From the NCBI GenBank assembly GCA_025449575.1, contig JANWJB010000182.1, positions 1-35,510 on the forward strand: a stretch of DNA of 35,510 nt, in the 5' to 3' direction. Shown piece by piece: positions 1 to 7,720 of the stretch. The DNA comes from Acidobacteriaceae bacterium. GTDB taxonomy: Bacteria; Acidobacteriota; Terriglobia; Terriglobales; Acidobacteriaceae. The notes under the pieces were generated by a model. It was not told the origin of the DNA. It was given only the letters and a program-made list of their open reading frames with translations, and made no database searches. Positions within the stretch are counted from its first letter, which is position 1. Every line of letters begins with the position of its first letter. A program made the position numbers and the translations under genes.

Positions 1-744
1 CGAGCAGAGAAGCTCGCAGCGGCCGGCAAACTCGCCGCCAGCATTGCGCATGAACTCAACACTCCGCTGGGCGCCGTATTCAATTTGGTGTATCTTGTGC
101 GGCACGAAGAGAATCCTTACCTGAAAAATCAGTATCTAACGGACGCGGAGCGTGGATTGGAGCGGGTTTCACGGCTTGCGAACCGTTGCTTAAGCATATA
201 TCGCGGGGGGACATCCAAGACGGCCGTGAGACTGGACGAACTGATCGATGAAGTCATTGGAGTCTTTCATGACAGCGTAATCTCTCGCGGAATATCCATC
301 AACAAGAGGATAGGGGGAAACCTGGCGGTATTTGGGAGCCCCGACGATCTGCGTCACGTGATTGTGAACCTGGTTTCCAACGCCATCGATGCGCTTCCCG
401 AAAATGGAACAGTAACGGTGTCTGCACGGTGCGGCAAAGATCCGAAGACAGCACGCTCATGCGTTCGACTGACTGTGGCTGACAACGGCAGCGGCATTGC
501 CCTGGGGGCGAGAACGCTGTTGTTTGATCCGTTCTTTACTACCAAAGGGGAGACCGGCGCAGGATTGGGGTTATGGATCACCCGCAGTATCGTCGAGAAT
601 CATGCGGGGACAATTCACATCTGCAGCAGCACTCGCGCGGGTCGTCATGGAACCGCTGTCTCGGTCTCTCTCCCGGTTGCGGATGCGGCAGAAGCTGCCT
701 CAAGGATTGGAGGGGTGGCCCGCAGCGGAGGCTTGCCTAATTAA
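1..744 (+). CDS. Sensor histidine kinase, C-terminal part (5' end cut by window)
   Basis: The reading frame is open from base 1, so the start lies outside the window. The visible 247 residues begin inside the dimerisation/phosphoacceptor helix: ASIAHELNTPLGA carries the H-box, with the phosphorylated His at bases 49-51. A HATPase_c domain follows, with an N-box (VNLVSNAIDALPENG), G1 (DNGSGIAL), an F-box-like stretch (LLFDPFFTTK) and G2 (GAGLGLW). This is the HisKA-HATPase core of two-component kinases, which autophosphorylate on His and pass the phosphate to a response regulator Asp. The sensory part is not visible, so the signal cannot be guessed. The last 45 bases overlap, tail to tail, the response regulator gene on the other strand. 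Pairing with that regulator is likely by proximity but the convergent layout is unusual. Confidence 0.93.
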   Translation, partial: RAEKLAAAGKLAASIAHELNTPLGAVFNLVYLVRHEENPYLKNQYLTDAERGLERVSRLANRCLSIYRGGTSKTAVRLDELIDEVIGVFHDSVISRGISINKRIGGNLAVFGSPDDLRHVIVNLVSNAIDALPENGTVTVSARCGKDPKTARSCVRLTVADNGSGIALGARTLLFDPFFTTKGETGAGLGLWITRSIVENHAGTIHICSSTRAGRHGTAVSVSLPVADAAEAASRIGGVARSGGLPN

Positions 745-1095
745 CGCTTTGACTCTTGCGAGCAGATCGGTGGGGTGAACAGGCTTGGTGAGAGCGTCAA
801 AATCATACCCCCTGTCTCGCGAGGCCTTCAGCAAATCCAGCGTGCTCGCCTGGCCCGAAACAAGGAGAATTTTGGTCGCGGCGCACTCCCGGGAGATTTT
901 AATCGCCATCTCCACGCCATTCATTTCGGGCATGACGACGTCGCTGATCACCAGATCCGGTTGCAGCGTGCGTGCGATGTCGTAACCATGACGGCCGTCA
1001 TAAGCCACGGTCACCTCATAGGCATTTGACCGCAGGATGAGAGCTAAGGTGTCGGCAAGGGTCTTGTCGTCATCGACAACCAGAATCATGGCCAT
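700..1095 (-). CDS. Single-domain response regulator (CheY-like receiver)
   Basis: A 131-residue protein that is only a receiver domain. Visible are the acidic pocket D8-D9-D10, the phosphoacceptor D52 in DLVISDVVMPEMNG, the conserved Ser80 (VSGQ) and Lys104 in LTKPVHP. No output domain follows, so it probably acts through protein contacts, as CheY or a phosphorelay intermediate does, rather than on DNA. The ATG at 1095 is preceded by AGGGAG about 9 bases upstream, which supports this start; a second ATG two codons in is possible. Its 3' end overlaps the 3' end of the convergent histidine kinase gene by 45 bases, so the two mRNAs are complementary there. It is probably the partner of that kinase, which is inference from adjacency. 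Confidence 0.92.
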   Translation of the reverse strand: MAMILVVDDDKTLADTLALILRSNAYEVTVAYDGRHGYDIARTLQPDLVISDVVMPEMNGVEMAIKISRECAATKILLVSGQASTLDLLKASRDRGYDFDALTKPVHPTDLLARVKALIRQASAAGHPSNP

Positions 1096-1516
1096 AGCGT
1101 CGTTCTCCCTGAGCTGGACAGCCGAATCACGGAGCCCACTGCGGTAAAACTCGAACGAGCGAATGTGAGGGAGCGCCAGTACCTGATAGAGAGAGTCTAA
1201 CGCTCTACAATGAAAAAGTTTCAGGTCTCACAAAAAATCCATTGATTGGAAAAAGATACTTTGGCTACAGCAGGAAGGCGCGGGTTTCAACCGTGCAGGG
1301 CTCTGCCGCGGAGGTTGCCTGTCTTCGCGGCTCACAGCGGCGGGGTATCAGCCCCCATTGCTGGTTTCGTGGACATTGAGCCATCATCCTCGCATGTTAT
1401 CTTAGCGCGGCGCAGCTAAGGACGGGGCGCGGTATCCTGTTCTCTCTCAACGGTCCTTTGTGGGCTGGGAGCCGGAACGGAAGGCTGGGTTCCAGGGACC
1501 GCACTTCGGGGGTGGG
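1096..1516. other. Gene-free stretch between divergent regulator and MgtC-like gene
   Basis: About 420 bases with no convincing coding frame. It must hold the promoter of the response regulator (minus strand) and that of the MgtC/DUF4010 gene (plus strand). I see no clear -35/-10 pair, riboswitch or terminator. Bases 1460-1516 could be coding if the upstream GTG is used for the membrane protein. Confidence 0.4.
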
Positions 1517-2794
1517 ATGCACGTTTGGCTCAGGCTCTTTCACGGCGCAAACCAGCCCTTTCCCGCCTCCGAAATCGTAATCAAGATTGTGGTCTCTCTC
1601 GCCTTGGGGCTGCTGGTTGGCCTGGAGCGCGAGTGGGCCAACAAAGATATCGGCGCGCGGACATTTGCCATGGCCGCGCTGCTTGGCCTGCTGGGCGATC
1701 TACTCGGTCCCATCCCCCTGGCAGTGGCCGGCGTCGCCGTGCTTATCCTGGCCGGTTTCGCCAATTTGCGCGGCATCCAAGTCGCGCGCAAGCTCGAGGC
1801 CACCACTTCGGCGGCGCTCGTGATCATCTTTCTGCTCGGCGTACTGGTGGGAGAGGGACATCTGTTTACGCCGGTCGCCTGCGCCATCCTGGTGGCGATG
1901 CTGCTCTCCCTCAAGCCGCAAATCCAGGCCTTTGCCGGCGGGCTGCGCCAGCAGGAGGTGCGCAGCGCGATCCTGCTGGCGCTGCTGGGCTTCGTAATCT
2001 GGCCGCTGCTGCCCAATCACTTCGTAGACCCATGGCGCCTGCTGCAGCCGCGCCAAGCCTGGATCATCGTGGTCGTGATCGCCTGCCTGGGCTTTCTGAA
2101 CTATGTTCTGCTGCGTGTCTATGGGGCGCGAGGGGTTTATCTGACCGCGATTCTGGGCGGCCTGGTAAACTCCACTGCCGCGGTAGCTGAGCTTTCCACC
2201 ACTCTGGCGGCCGCCGGTGAACACGTGCAGCTTACGGTTCCGGTGGTTTTGCTGACCTCGGTCGCGATGTTCGCGCGCAATCTGCTGATCCTGGCCATCT
2301 TCGCCCATCGCGCGGTTCGCACTGCCGTGCTGCCTCTGGCGGCGATGAGCCTGGCGGCGGGATATTGGATTTACCGTGACCGCGGCCGGGCGGAGAAGGT
2401 GGAGCGCGAGGTTCCACTCGAACTCGGCTCTCCGGTCGCTATCAAAAGGGTTTTGGAATTCGCACTAATCTTTCTTGGTGTGCAGGCCTTAGCCGATCTC
2501 GGTCAACGGGTGGTAGGCAGCGCCGGTTTCCAGATTGTCAGCGTGCTGGGCGGGCTGGTCAGCAGCGCGAGCACGACGGCCGCCTCGGCCAACCTGGTCA
2601 TGCATGGTGAAGTTACAGTGGCACAGGCGGGCATCGCGGCGGTGGTCGCCTCTATGGCCAGCGTGCTGGCTGATCTTCCGATCGTCCGGCGTCAGGTGAG
2701 AAACCGCATGGTGGTGCGCGAACTCACCTTTTCCACCCTGCTCCAAGTGGGAGCCGGCATCGCCGTGCTTCTACTCCAAGCCAGATTCCTCTAG
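1517..2794 (+). CDS. MgtC/SapB family membrane protein with C-terminal DUF4010
   Basis: About 425 residues, almost entirely hydrophobic. The N-terminal half has the MgtC/SapB signature: GLLVGLEREWANK followed by GARTFAMAALLGLLG. The C-terminal half (from about LLGFVIWPLLP onward, with LGGLVNSTAAVAELS and LGGLVSSASTTAASANL) matches DUF4010. I count 11-12 possible membrane segments. MgtC proteins are linked to Mg2+ limitation and membrane potential or ATP synthase regulation in pathogens; the role of the DUF4010 fusions is unknown. The frame is open back to a GTG at 1460, but that codon has no ribosome site; the ATG at 1517 follows a G-rich run and puts the N-terminus just before the first helix, so I prefer it. 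It stands alone as a transcription unit. Confidence 0.85.
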   Translation: MHVWLRLFHGANQPFPASEIVIKIVVSLALGLLVGLEREWANKDIGARTFAMAALLGLLGDLLGPIPLAVAGVAVLILAGFANLRGIQVARKLEATTSAALVIIFLLGVLVGEGHLFTPVACAILVAMLLSLKPQIQAFAGGLRQQEVRSAILLALLGFVIWPLLPNHFVDPWRLLQPRQAWIIVVVIACLGFLNYVLLRVYGARGVYLTAILGGLVNSTAAVAELSTTLAAAGEHVQLTVPVVLLTSVAMFARNLLILAIFAHRAVRTAVLPLAAMSLAAGYWIYRDRGRAEKVEREVPLELGSPVAIKRVLEFALIFLGVQALADLGQRVVGSAGFQIVSVLGGLVSSASTTAASANLVMHGEVTVAQAGIAAVVASMASVLADLPIVRRQVRNRMVVRELTFSTLLQVGAGIAVLLLQARFL

Positions 2795-3158
2795 AGCCGC
2801 TCGGAACCCGCGATCAGCGCTGGGCTGCGCCTTTAACTGCGCCAGACCAGATCGACAAACAAATCTCTTGTCCGGATCACTTGAACGCGGTACGCGACAA
2901 CGACAGTGCCAGTAGAGAATTATTCGCGAGAGGGATTTCCTCCATCCTGGGGGTGCGCCATATTGATAATGTCCGAGGTGTGGCGCCGCACCACTTCCAG
3001 CATGATCTGCTCGGCGCGCCGCCGGTCGTGTGTGGCTTATGGGTAGGGAAAGATCTTTTGCGACTGAAGGGAAGCTGGAGGGTCTTGGACACACCAAGTT
3101 GATCGCTTCAACTTACTGGAGGATGAGCGAATCTGCTTTGGGAAGGCGCCTGACCCGG
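2795..3158. other. Gene-free stretch with a possible gene remnant
   Basis: About 360 bases between two convergent genes. Several overlapping short frames exist on both strands but none has a good ribosome site. The most protein-like is a minus-strand frame, 2920-3036, open at both ends to stop codons, reading RRRAEQIMLEVVRRHTSDII in its middle (38 residues). It could be the end of a decayed gene. No hairpin with a T-run is obvious for either neighbour. Confidence 0.3.
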
Positions 3159-3398
3159 CTATTCGCAGCCCTTCTTGCACTTGGCCAGGATAGCCGCGTG
3201 GAGCCGCTCGCGTAGCCCTTCCGGCAGTTCATAAATCTCGTGCCTGCGATAAATCTCAATCGTCTTGCGGGTAGTATTCAGAGTGATCACGCAGTGCTCG
3301 CAGCCTTTCAGGTGCATCTCCAAGTCCGAGCGCAGACTCGTTGCCACCCTGTCATCCAGCAGGTCGCCGAGCTCCGCCAAGAACTCCGAACAGGTCAT
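3159..3398 (-). CDS. Short zinc-binding anti-sigma factor (ZAS/zf-HC2)
   Basis: A 79-residue protein with the ZAS signature H29-x3-C33-x2-C36 (MHLKGCEHC) and an early Cys3 that can serve as the fourth zinc ligand, as in ChrR/RsrA-type anti-sigma domains. There is no membrane segment, so it is a soluble cytoplasmic anti-sigma, about the minimum size for the fold. Its ATG overlaps the stop of the sigma gene in an ATGA, which indicates translational coupling and near 1:1 production. The frame is open further upstream inside the sigma gene, but that extension is a shadow of the sigma coding sequence. Predicted role: bind and silence the adjacent ECF sigma, possibly releasing it on thiol oxidation or metal stress. 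The signal is not shown by the sequence. Confidence 0.9.
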   Translation of the reverse strand: MTCSEFLAELGDLLDDRVATSLRSDLEMHLKGCEHCVITLNTTRKTIEIYRRHEIYELPEGLRERLHAAILAKCKKGCE

Positions 3399-4021
3399 TT
3401 GCCACCATCCCCATCTTTTTTGCGGAAGTAACGGCTGAGCCGCTCCCGCAACTGCAGCCGTGCCCGTAACAGCCGCGACTTCACCGCCGGAACGCTCAAT
3501 CCGAGAGCTTCGGCAGTTTCTTCCGTCGACAAGCCTTCCACGTCGCGCAAAACAAAAACCACCCGGAAACCGGGGGGCAGGCCCTGGACCGTCTTGCGCA
3601 GAATCTCGGCCAGCTCCGACTGCCCATACATCATCTCCGGATCGGGCCGCCATTCGGCCAGATCGCGAGGCATCGAACCCTCTTCGGTCTCGATGTCCTC
3701 GTCGATCGAGACCATGCGTCCTGTGCGCCGCTTGCGCAGACGCATCAGCGATTCATTTACGGCGATCCGCACCAGCCACGTATAAAACTTGGAGTTGCCC
3801 TGAAATTGCTCAAGCTTCTCGTAGGCTTTGAGGAAGGCGTCCTGGACCACATCCTCGGCATCCTCGCGATTCTGCGTGATGTGCTGCGCGATGCGGAAGA
3901 TCCGGCGATCGTACTGCTTCACCAGCTGCTCGAAAGCTTCGACATCGCCGCCGCGCGCCCGCTCCACCAGGAGAACGTCAGGGTGGACTTCTTCGCTCCG
4001 TGTTGTTTGGATGGCTGACAT
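3395..4021 (-). CDS. ECF (sigma-70 family, RpoE-like) RNA polymerase sigma factor
   Basis: A 208-residue protein with sigma region 2 (residues about 25-95: LVKQYDRRIFRIAQHIT, then DAEDVVQDAFLKAYEKL and YTWLVRIAVNESLMRLRKRR) and region 4 (about 145-200: LPPGFRVVFVLRDVEGLSTE, then ETAEALGLSVPAVKSRLLRA). Regions 1 and 3 are absent, as usual for ECF sigmas. It directs RNA polymerase to a small stress regulon, and is held inactive by the anti-sigma encoded directly downstream (4-base ATGA overlap). No strong ribosome site is seen before the ATG at 4021. The upstream region carries a perfect 7-bp inverted repeat and a tandem repeat, and is shared with the divergent lytic transglycosylase gene, which might be a target; that is inference. 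Confidence 0.94.
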   Translation of the reverse strand: MSAIQTTRSEEVHPDVLLVERARGGDVEAFEQLVKQYDRRIFRIAQHITQNREDAEDVVQDAFLKAYEKLEQFQGNSKFYTWLVRIAVNESLMRLRKRRTGRMVSIDEDIETEEGSMPRDLAEWRPDPEMMYGQSELAEILRKTVQGLPPGFRVVFVLRDVEGLSTEETAEALGLSVPAVKSRLLRARLQLRERLSRYFRKKDGDGGK

Positions 4022-4078
4022 GGCGCGCCGCTTCAGAAAATCTCAAGTCAAAGGATTGGACCGGCCTCAGGCCAGCCC

Positions 4079-4099
4079 ATGAGGGCTATTCACCCTCAT
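4079..4099. repeat. Perfect inverted repeat upstream of ECF sigma gene
   Basis: ATGAGGG and CCCTCAT, separated by 7 bases, form a perfect 7-bp inverted repeat in the divergent promoter region 58 bases upstream of the sigma gene. It could be an operator or a hairpin in the sigma leader. No binding protein can be named. Confidence 0.4.
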
Positions 4100-4104
4100 A
4101 GTAA

Positions 4105-4165
4105 ATGGATGCCGGGGAAAGCGGCAAAGCGGGGAATGGATGCCGGGCGGCAAAGCGGGGAATGG
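4105..4165. repeat. Two-copy tandem repeat in divergent promoter region
   Basis: The 26-base unit ATGGATGCCGGG + CGGCAAAGCGGGGA occurs twice in direct tandem (4105-4135 and 4136-4161), the first copy carrying a 5-base insert (GAAAG) between its halves. A third partial start (ATGG) follows. It looks like a recent local duplication, and its place between sigma and transglycosylase genes could alter promoter spacing. Confidence 0.7.
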
Positions 4166-4221
4166 CGGGTGCGTACACCTTCAGGTTCCTCAATTACATA
4201 GTACGGGGGAAAAAGGACGCA

Positions 4222-4249
4222 TTGCGGAAGTTTCGTCTTAGAGTCTAAT
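4222..4249 (+). promoter_or_regulatory. Possible sigma-70-like promoter of the lytic transglycosylase gene
   Basis: TTGCGG (4222-4227) and TCTAAT (4244-4249) are spaced by 16 bases and would start transcription only a few bases before the ATG at 4261, giving a very short or no leader. That fits the lack of a properly spaced ribosome site there. It is a weak match and not proof. Confidence 0.3.
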
Positions 4250-4260
4250 GAGAAATAGGG

Positions 4261-6831
4261 ATGGATTTGACAGTATTCAACGGGATTGCACGGTTTCGTA
4301 AGCTTCTGCCTTGGGGATTATTGCCGGCGCTATGCCTCGCAATGCTCCCTTTGGGCACGGCGGCGCGGGCAGACACGACCACCGCGTCGGCGAAAAGACA
4401 CGCTCATGCGGCGGCGCACCACACAACGAAACATCCCCCGGAGAAGCAGGCACGGACCACTCGGCCCGAGCATGGGGCGTCTCACACCGCTTCCAGCCGC
4501 AAGAGCTCAAGCCACGCGACCTCCAGCCATACAACATCGGCACAGCGGCATAGGAGGCGGCGGACCGCCGTGCGCCACGTGCGTACCCGGCGCCGTCCGC
4601 GTTCGGCTCGCAGCATTGCGCGAAGCCGCCGACTGGAACGGGCCTTCGTTGCGTCTGCCCAGTTGCGCCCGATGGCGCAGCAGTTGGCGAAGAACAGATC
4701 GGCCGCCGCCTATGCGGGGGTGACCGCTTATGCGCGGACGCACAGCGGGGAGGCTGCCTCAGCGGCCTATCTGGCGCTGGGCAACGCATATCTTCTCGAT
4801 CATCGGTACCCGGAGGCGCAGGAGAACCTAGCCAAGGCGCGCAAGGCGGGCGATACGCTGGCCGATTATGCCGACTATCTCGCCGCGCAGGCTGACATCG
4901 GAGCGGGGAAGCCGGCGGACGCGGAGAAACTGCTGACCGGCTTTGCCGCCAAATATCCCTCCAGCATCTTCGTCGGCGGCTTGCCCGTCACCCTGGCCAA
5001 TCTGGCCACGAGCCAGGGCGATCCGCAACGCGCGCTCACGATTCTGCGCGCGCATGCGAGCGATCCTATCGCCGGCCACGCCGATTATCAGCTGGCTCTG
5101 GCAAAGGCGACTCAGGCCGCCGGCCAAACCGCCGAGGCGGCGCGGCTCTATCGCCATATTTTTCTCGGCTTTCCGCTCCATGCCGAGGGGCAGCAGGCCA
5201 GAGAGCAGCTGGCCTTGATCGGCGCCCTGGCCCCGATGACGGTTGAGGAGCGCCGAGCGCATGCCGACGCTCTTTATGGGGGCGGACGGTATGCCGATGC
5301 GGCAGAGGAATATCGCGCGCTGGCCTCCGAGACCCCTGCCCGCCAACCTGCCGCGCGGGCCCAACTGCTGGTTGCGGAGGCCGCCTGCGAGTTGAAGTTG
5401 AAGCGGCTGAGCCGCGCCCAGGCCGAGGCGCTGCCCGACCTTCAGGATGAGAGCGGAGCCCGCCGCCTGTACCTGCTGATGGAGCTGGCCCGCAACCGCG
5501 ACGATGGCGATCAGCAGAAATCCATCGTGGCACAAATGGAGCAGCGCTTCCCCGACAGCCGTTGGCTGGCCGAGGCGCTCTACTCCTCCGGCAACATGTA
5601 TCTGCTGAAGAAGGATTATGCGCAGGCCGTCCCCTACTATCTCGAACTGGCCCAGCGCTTTCCCCGCGACCGTTATGCTCGGCGCTGCCACTGGCGGGCG
5701 GCGTGGCTGAGCTATCGGATGGGACGATACTCCGACGCGGCGCAGTTGATGGACCGGCAGATCGCGGACTACCCGGGAGGCGCCGAGATCGCTGCGGCGC
5801 TCTATTGGCGCGGACGCCTGTATGAGCAGGAGGAACACAGCCCGGCGACGGCCGCCGCCTACTACGGCGCGGTCGCCGATTCCTTTGAGCACTACTACTA
5901 TGCGGATATGGCGCGCGCGCGGCTGGCGGAGCTGGGCGACGTGGAGCCCGTCCATGTGGCGGCCCTGGCCAGGATTCATCGCGAAGAAATACCGCCGCTC
6001 AGCGACGACGTGCCGGAGGACGATGAGCATGTGATCAAGGCTCGCCTGCTCGCCAATGCCGGCCTTAACGAATACATTTCGCCTGAGATTCAGGCCGCCG
6101 ATGGCAGCCGCCAGTGGGGGGCCTTCGCGGAGGCCGAAATCTATTCATCCGACGGGGAGACCTTCCGCGCCATGGAGGTGCTCAAGCGGGCGCTTCCTTT
6201 CTATCCCTCCGCGCCCATTGATGCGCTGCCCATGAGCTACTGGAAGATTCTCTTTCCTCAGCCCTACTGGGCCGCCATTAAGAAGGATTCCGCCAAGAAT
6301 GGATTGGATCCCTATATGGTCGCGTCTCTCATCCGCCAGGAGTCGGAGTTCAACGCGTCGGCCATCAGCTATGCCAATGCCTGGGGACTGATGCAACTAT
6401 TGCCCTCGGTAGGCAAGGCGATGGCCCGCCAGGAGGGCATCCGGCACTTTAAGGAAACCGATCTGCTCGATCCGGAGACTAATATCCGGCTGGGCACCCG
6501 CTATCTGAAACAGTTGATGAGCGAATTTAACGGCCAGCCGGAGTTCGCCTTCGCCGCATACAACGCCGGGGACTTCCGCGTGACCGACTGGCGTTCGGCG
6601 GGCAGCTATACCGGCATCGATGAGTTTGTGGAGTCTATTCCCTTTACCGAGACCCGCAACTATGTGGAGGCCATCTTGCGCAATGAGGAGATGTACCGCG
6701 AGCTGGATCAGGCTGCGGGCGGCGCAGATGACCGAAAGGGGAGTCCGGCAGAGAACCGGACAAGCAACGGGGCAGCGGACCATACAGCGGATAGGGCGGT
6801 GGACAGCAGGAGATCGGCCGGCTCCTCCTGA
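4261..6831 (+). CDS. Secreted soluble lytic murein transglycosylase (Slt-like) with TPR-type repeats
   Basis: An 856-residue protein. Residues 1-37 form a Sec signal peptide (hydrophobic LLPWGLLPALCLAMLPLG, then AARA). Residues about 38-125 are a low-complexity His/Ser/Thr/Arg-rich strongly basic linker. Residues about 140-640 are Ala-rich helical repeats (recurring YxxALxxAxxYP patterns) like the alpha-superhelix of Slt70. The C-terminal SLT domain (about 675-810) carries the catalytic Glu694 in SLIRQESEFN, then AWGLMQLLPSVGK and FAFAAYNAGDFRV. It cleaves the glycan strand between MurNAc and GlcNAc to give 1,6-anhydroMurNAc, in the periplasm, for wall turnover. The length exceeds E. coli Slt70 (about 645) because of the basic linker and a charged tail. 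It stands alone, divergent from the ECF sigma. Confidence 0.93.
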   Translation: MDLTVFNGIARFRKLLPWGLLPALCLAMLPLGTAARADTTTASAKRHAHAAAHHTTKHPPEKQARTTRPEHGASHTASSRKSSSHATSSHTTSAQRHRRRRTAVRHVRTRRRPRSARSIARSRRLERAFVASAQLRPMAQQLAKNRSAAAYAGVTAYARTHSGEAASAAYLALGNAYLLDHRYPEAQENLAKARKAGDTLADYADYLAAQADIGAGKPADAEKLLTGFAAKYPSSIFVGGLPVTLANLATSQGDPQRALTILRAHASDPIAGHADYQLALAKATQAAGQTAEAARLYRHIFLGFPLHAEGQQAREQLALIGALAPMTVEERRAHADALYGGGRYADAAEEYRALASETPARQPAARAQLLVAEAACELKLKRLSRAQAEALPDLQDESGARRLYLLMELARNRDDGDQQKSIVAQMEQRFPDSRWLAEALYSSGNMYLLKKDYAQAVPYYLELAQRFPRDRYARRCHWRAAWLSYRMGRYSDAAQLMDRQIADYPGGAEIAAALYWRGRLYEQEEHSPATAAAYYGAVADSFEHYYYADMARARLAELGDVEPVHVAALARIHREEIPPLSDDVPEDDEHVIKARLLANAGLNEYISPEIQAADGSRQWGAFAEAEIYSSDGETFRAMEVLKRALPFYPSAPIDALPMSYWKILFPQPYWAAIKKDSAKNGLDPYMVASLIRQESEFNASAISYANAWGLMQLLPSVGKAMARQEGIRHFKETDLLDPETNIRLGTRYLKQLMSEFNGQPEFAFAAYNAGDFRVTDWRSAGSYTGIDEFVESIPFTETRNYVEAILRNEEMYRELDQAAGGADDRKGSPAENRTSNGAADHTADRAVDSRRSAGSS

Positions 6832-6912
6832 TCCGTCGCCCACGCTCCAGGAGCCTCCCACCTGCCATCCCTTTCCGCCGGTCCGGTCTTAGGAAAAGAT
6901 TGCCGTTAGGGC

Positions 6913-7028
6913 GGATTCACGATAGGTGTACCCGAGGCAGATACACCATACGCGGCTCTTCCGCTTAAGAAAAGCCGCACTTCTCGAACCGCGGTGGGGC
7001 ATAGCGATCGTGAACCCGCTCTAGGTGC
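6913..7028 (+). repeat. Left arm of long inverted repeat
   Basis: About 116 bases that recur, inverted and roughly 80% identical, at 7483-7596. Shared blocks include CACGATAGG, CCATACGCGG, GAAAAGCCGC, CTTCTCGAACC, GCATAGC and CGCTCTAG. The arm contains its own hairpin: GCGGCT (6952-6957) pairs with AGCCGC (6973-6978). Together the arms enclose one small gene. Such paired palindromic units resemble REP/MITE-type elements. Confidence 0.85.
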
Positions 7029-7185
7029 ATGTTGGATGCCCCTCCGATTTCGGGGATTGACTCTGCGCCGCCGGACGCAAAGAATGGCCGGTATCCGGCG
7101 GCGGTCTTCGCATCCGGATGAGAACGCGCAGCCTGTTTCACTGCGGCCCAATGTCACAGCGGCCCCCGTAAGGGGAGGAGGAACG

Positions 7186-7449
7186 ATGTTCACGGAGCTC
7201 GAATTGCTTGGAGAGTGGATCCCAGAGCAGATGAAGCCTGGAACGCTGTTTGTGCTGGAGAACCCGGGCGCCATGGGAGAGGCGAAGAATCCATATGTCG
7301 CGGTGCTCGCCTGCCCCGACTGCGGCGCTCTGGGGCTGATTACCCGCGCGCAGTTGTCTGGAATAGACTCGATGATATGCGGCTCCGACCACTGCTCGGC
7401 GGAGTACTTCTTGAATGAGGATCGCATCGAGTATCGCAAACCGCATTGA
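7186..7449 (+). CDS. Small protein of unknown function with zinc-ribbon-like cysteines
   Basis: An 87-residue protein I do not recognise. The ATG at 7186 sits 5 bases after a strong GGAGGAG-type ribosome site; the frame is open further upstream, but without support. A CPDCG pair (C43, C46) and C65 and C70 (ICGSDHCSAEYF) could form a zinc ribbon. The ends are polar, with no signal peptide or membrane segment. The gene is alone on its strand and lies exactly between the two arms of a long inverted repeat (6913-7028 and 7483-7596), so it may be cargo of a small non-autonomous element, or the arms may just be dispersed palindromic repeats that landed on either side. No transposase is visible. Confidence 0.7.
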   Translation: MFTELELLGEWIPEQMKPGTLFVLENPGAMGEAKNPYVAVLACPDCGALGLITRAQLSGIDSMICGSDHCSAEYFLNEDRIEYRKPH

Positions 7450-7482
7450 GAGCATTTTCACGTTCACGGTGTCGTGGTGAGA

Positions 7483-7596
7483 GCAGCTAGAGCGCATTCA
7501 CAATTGCTATGCGCACCACGGTTCGAGAAGCGCGGCTTTTCCTAACGGAAACCCCGCGTATGGGCATTTGCTTCGGGGTACGCCTATCGTGTATCC
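7483..7596 (-). repeat. Right arm of long inverted repeat
   Basis: Reverse-complement partner of 6913-7028. It too has an internal hairpin, CGCGG (7531-7535) with CCGCG (7554-7558) extended inward by CTTTTCC and GGAAACC around a TAAC loop. The two arms differ by scattered substitutions and small indels, many of which keep the hairpin paired, which suggests selection on structure or an old repeat family. Confidence 0.85.
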
Positions 7597-7720
7597 CCTC
7601 TAGTTGCGGCCGTTCCTTGTAGAACGATGGAGCGTGCGCGCTCTCAGCGATTTCACCGTGACGCGCAAAGTGAAAATGATCGAGCCGCCCGCCCGGCGCG
7701 GGCAGCGCGGAATCGAAAGC

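Noticed and set aside
2920-3036. 38-residue minus-strand open stretch that reads like protein (LEVVRRHTSDIINMAH)
   Set aside because: It is closed by stops on both sides, has no ribosome site and only an internal ATG; at best a remnant, so not called as a gene.
3399-3653. N-terminal extension of the anti-sigma frame
   Set aside because: It is an out-of-frame shadow of the sigma gene; the ATG at 3398 overlapping the sigma stop gives the proper ZAS start.
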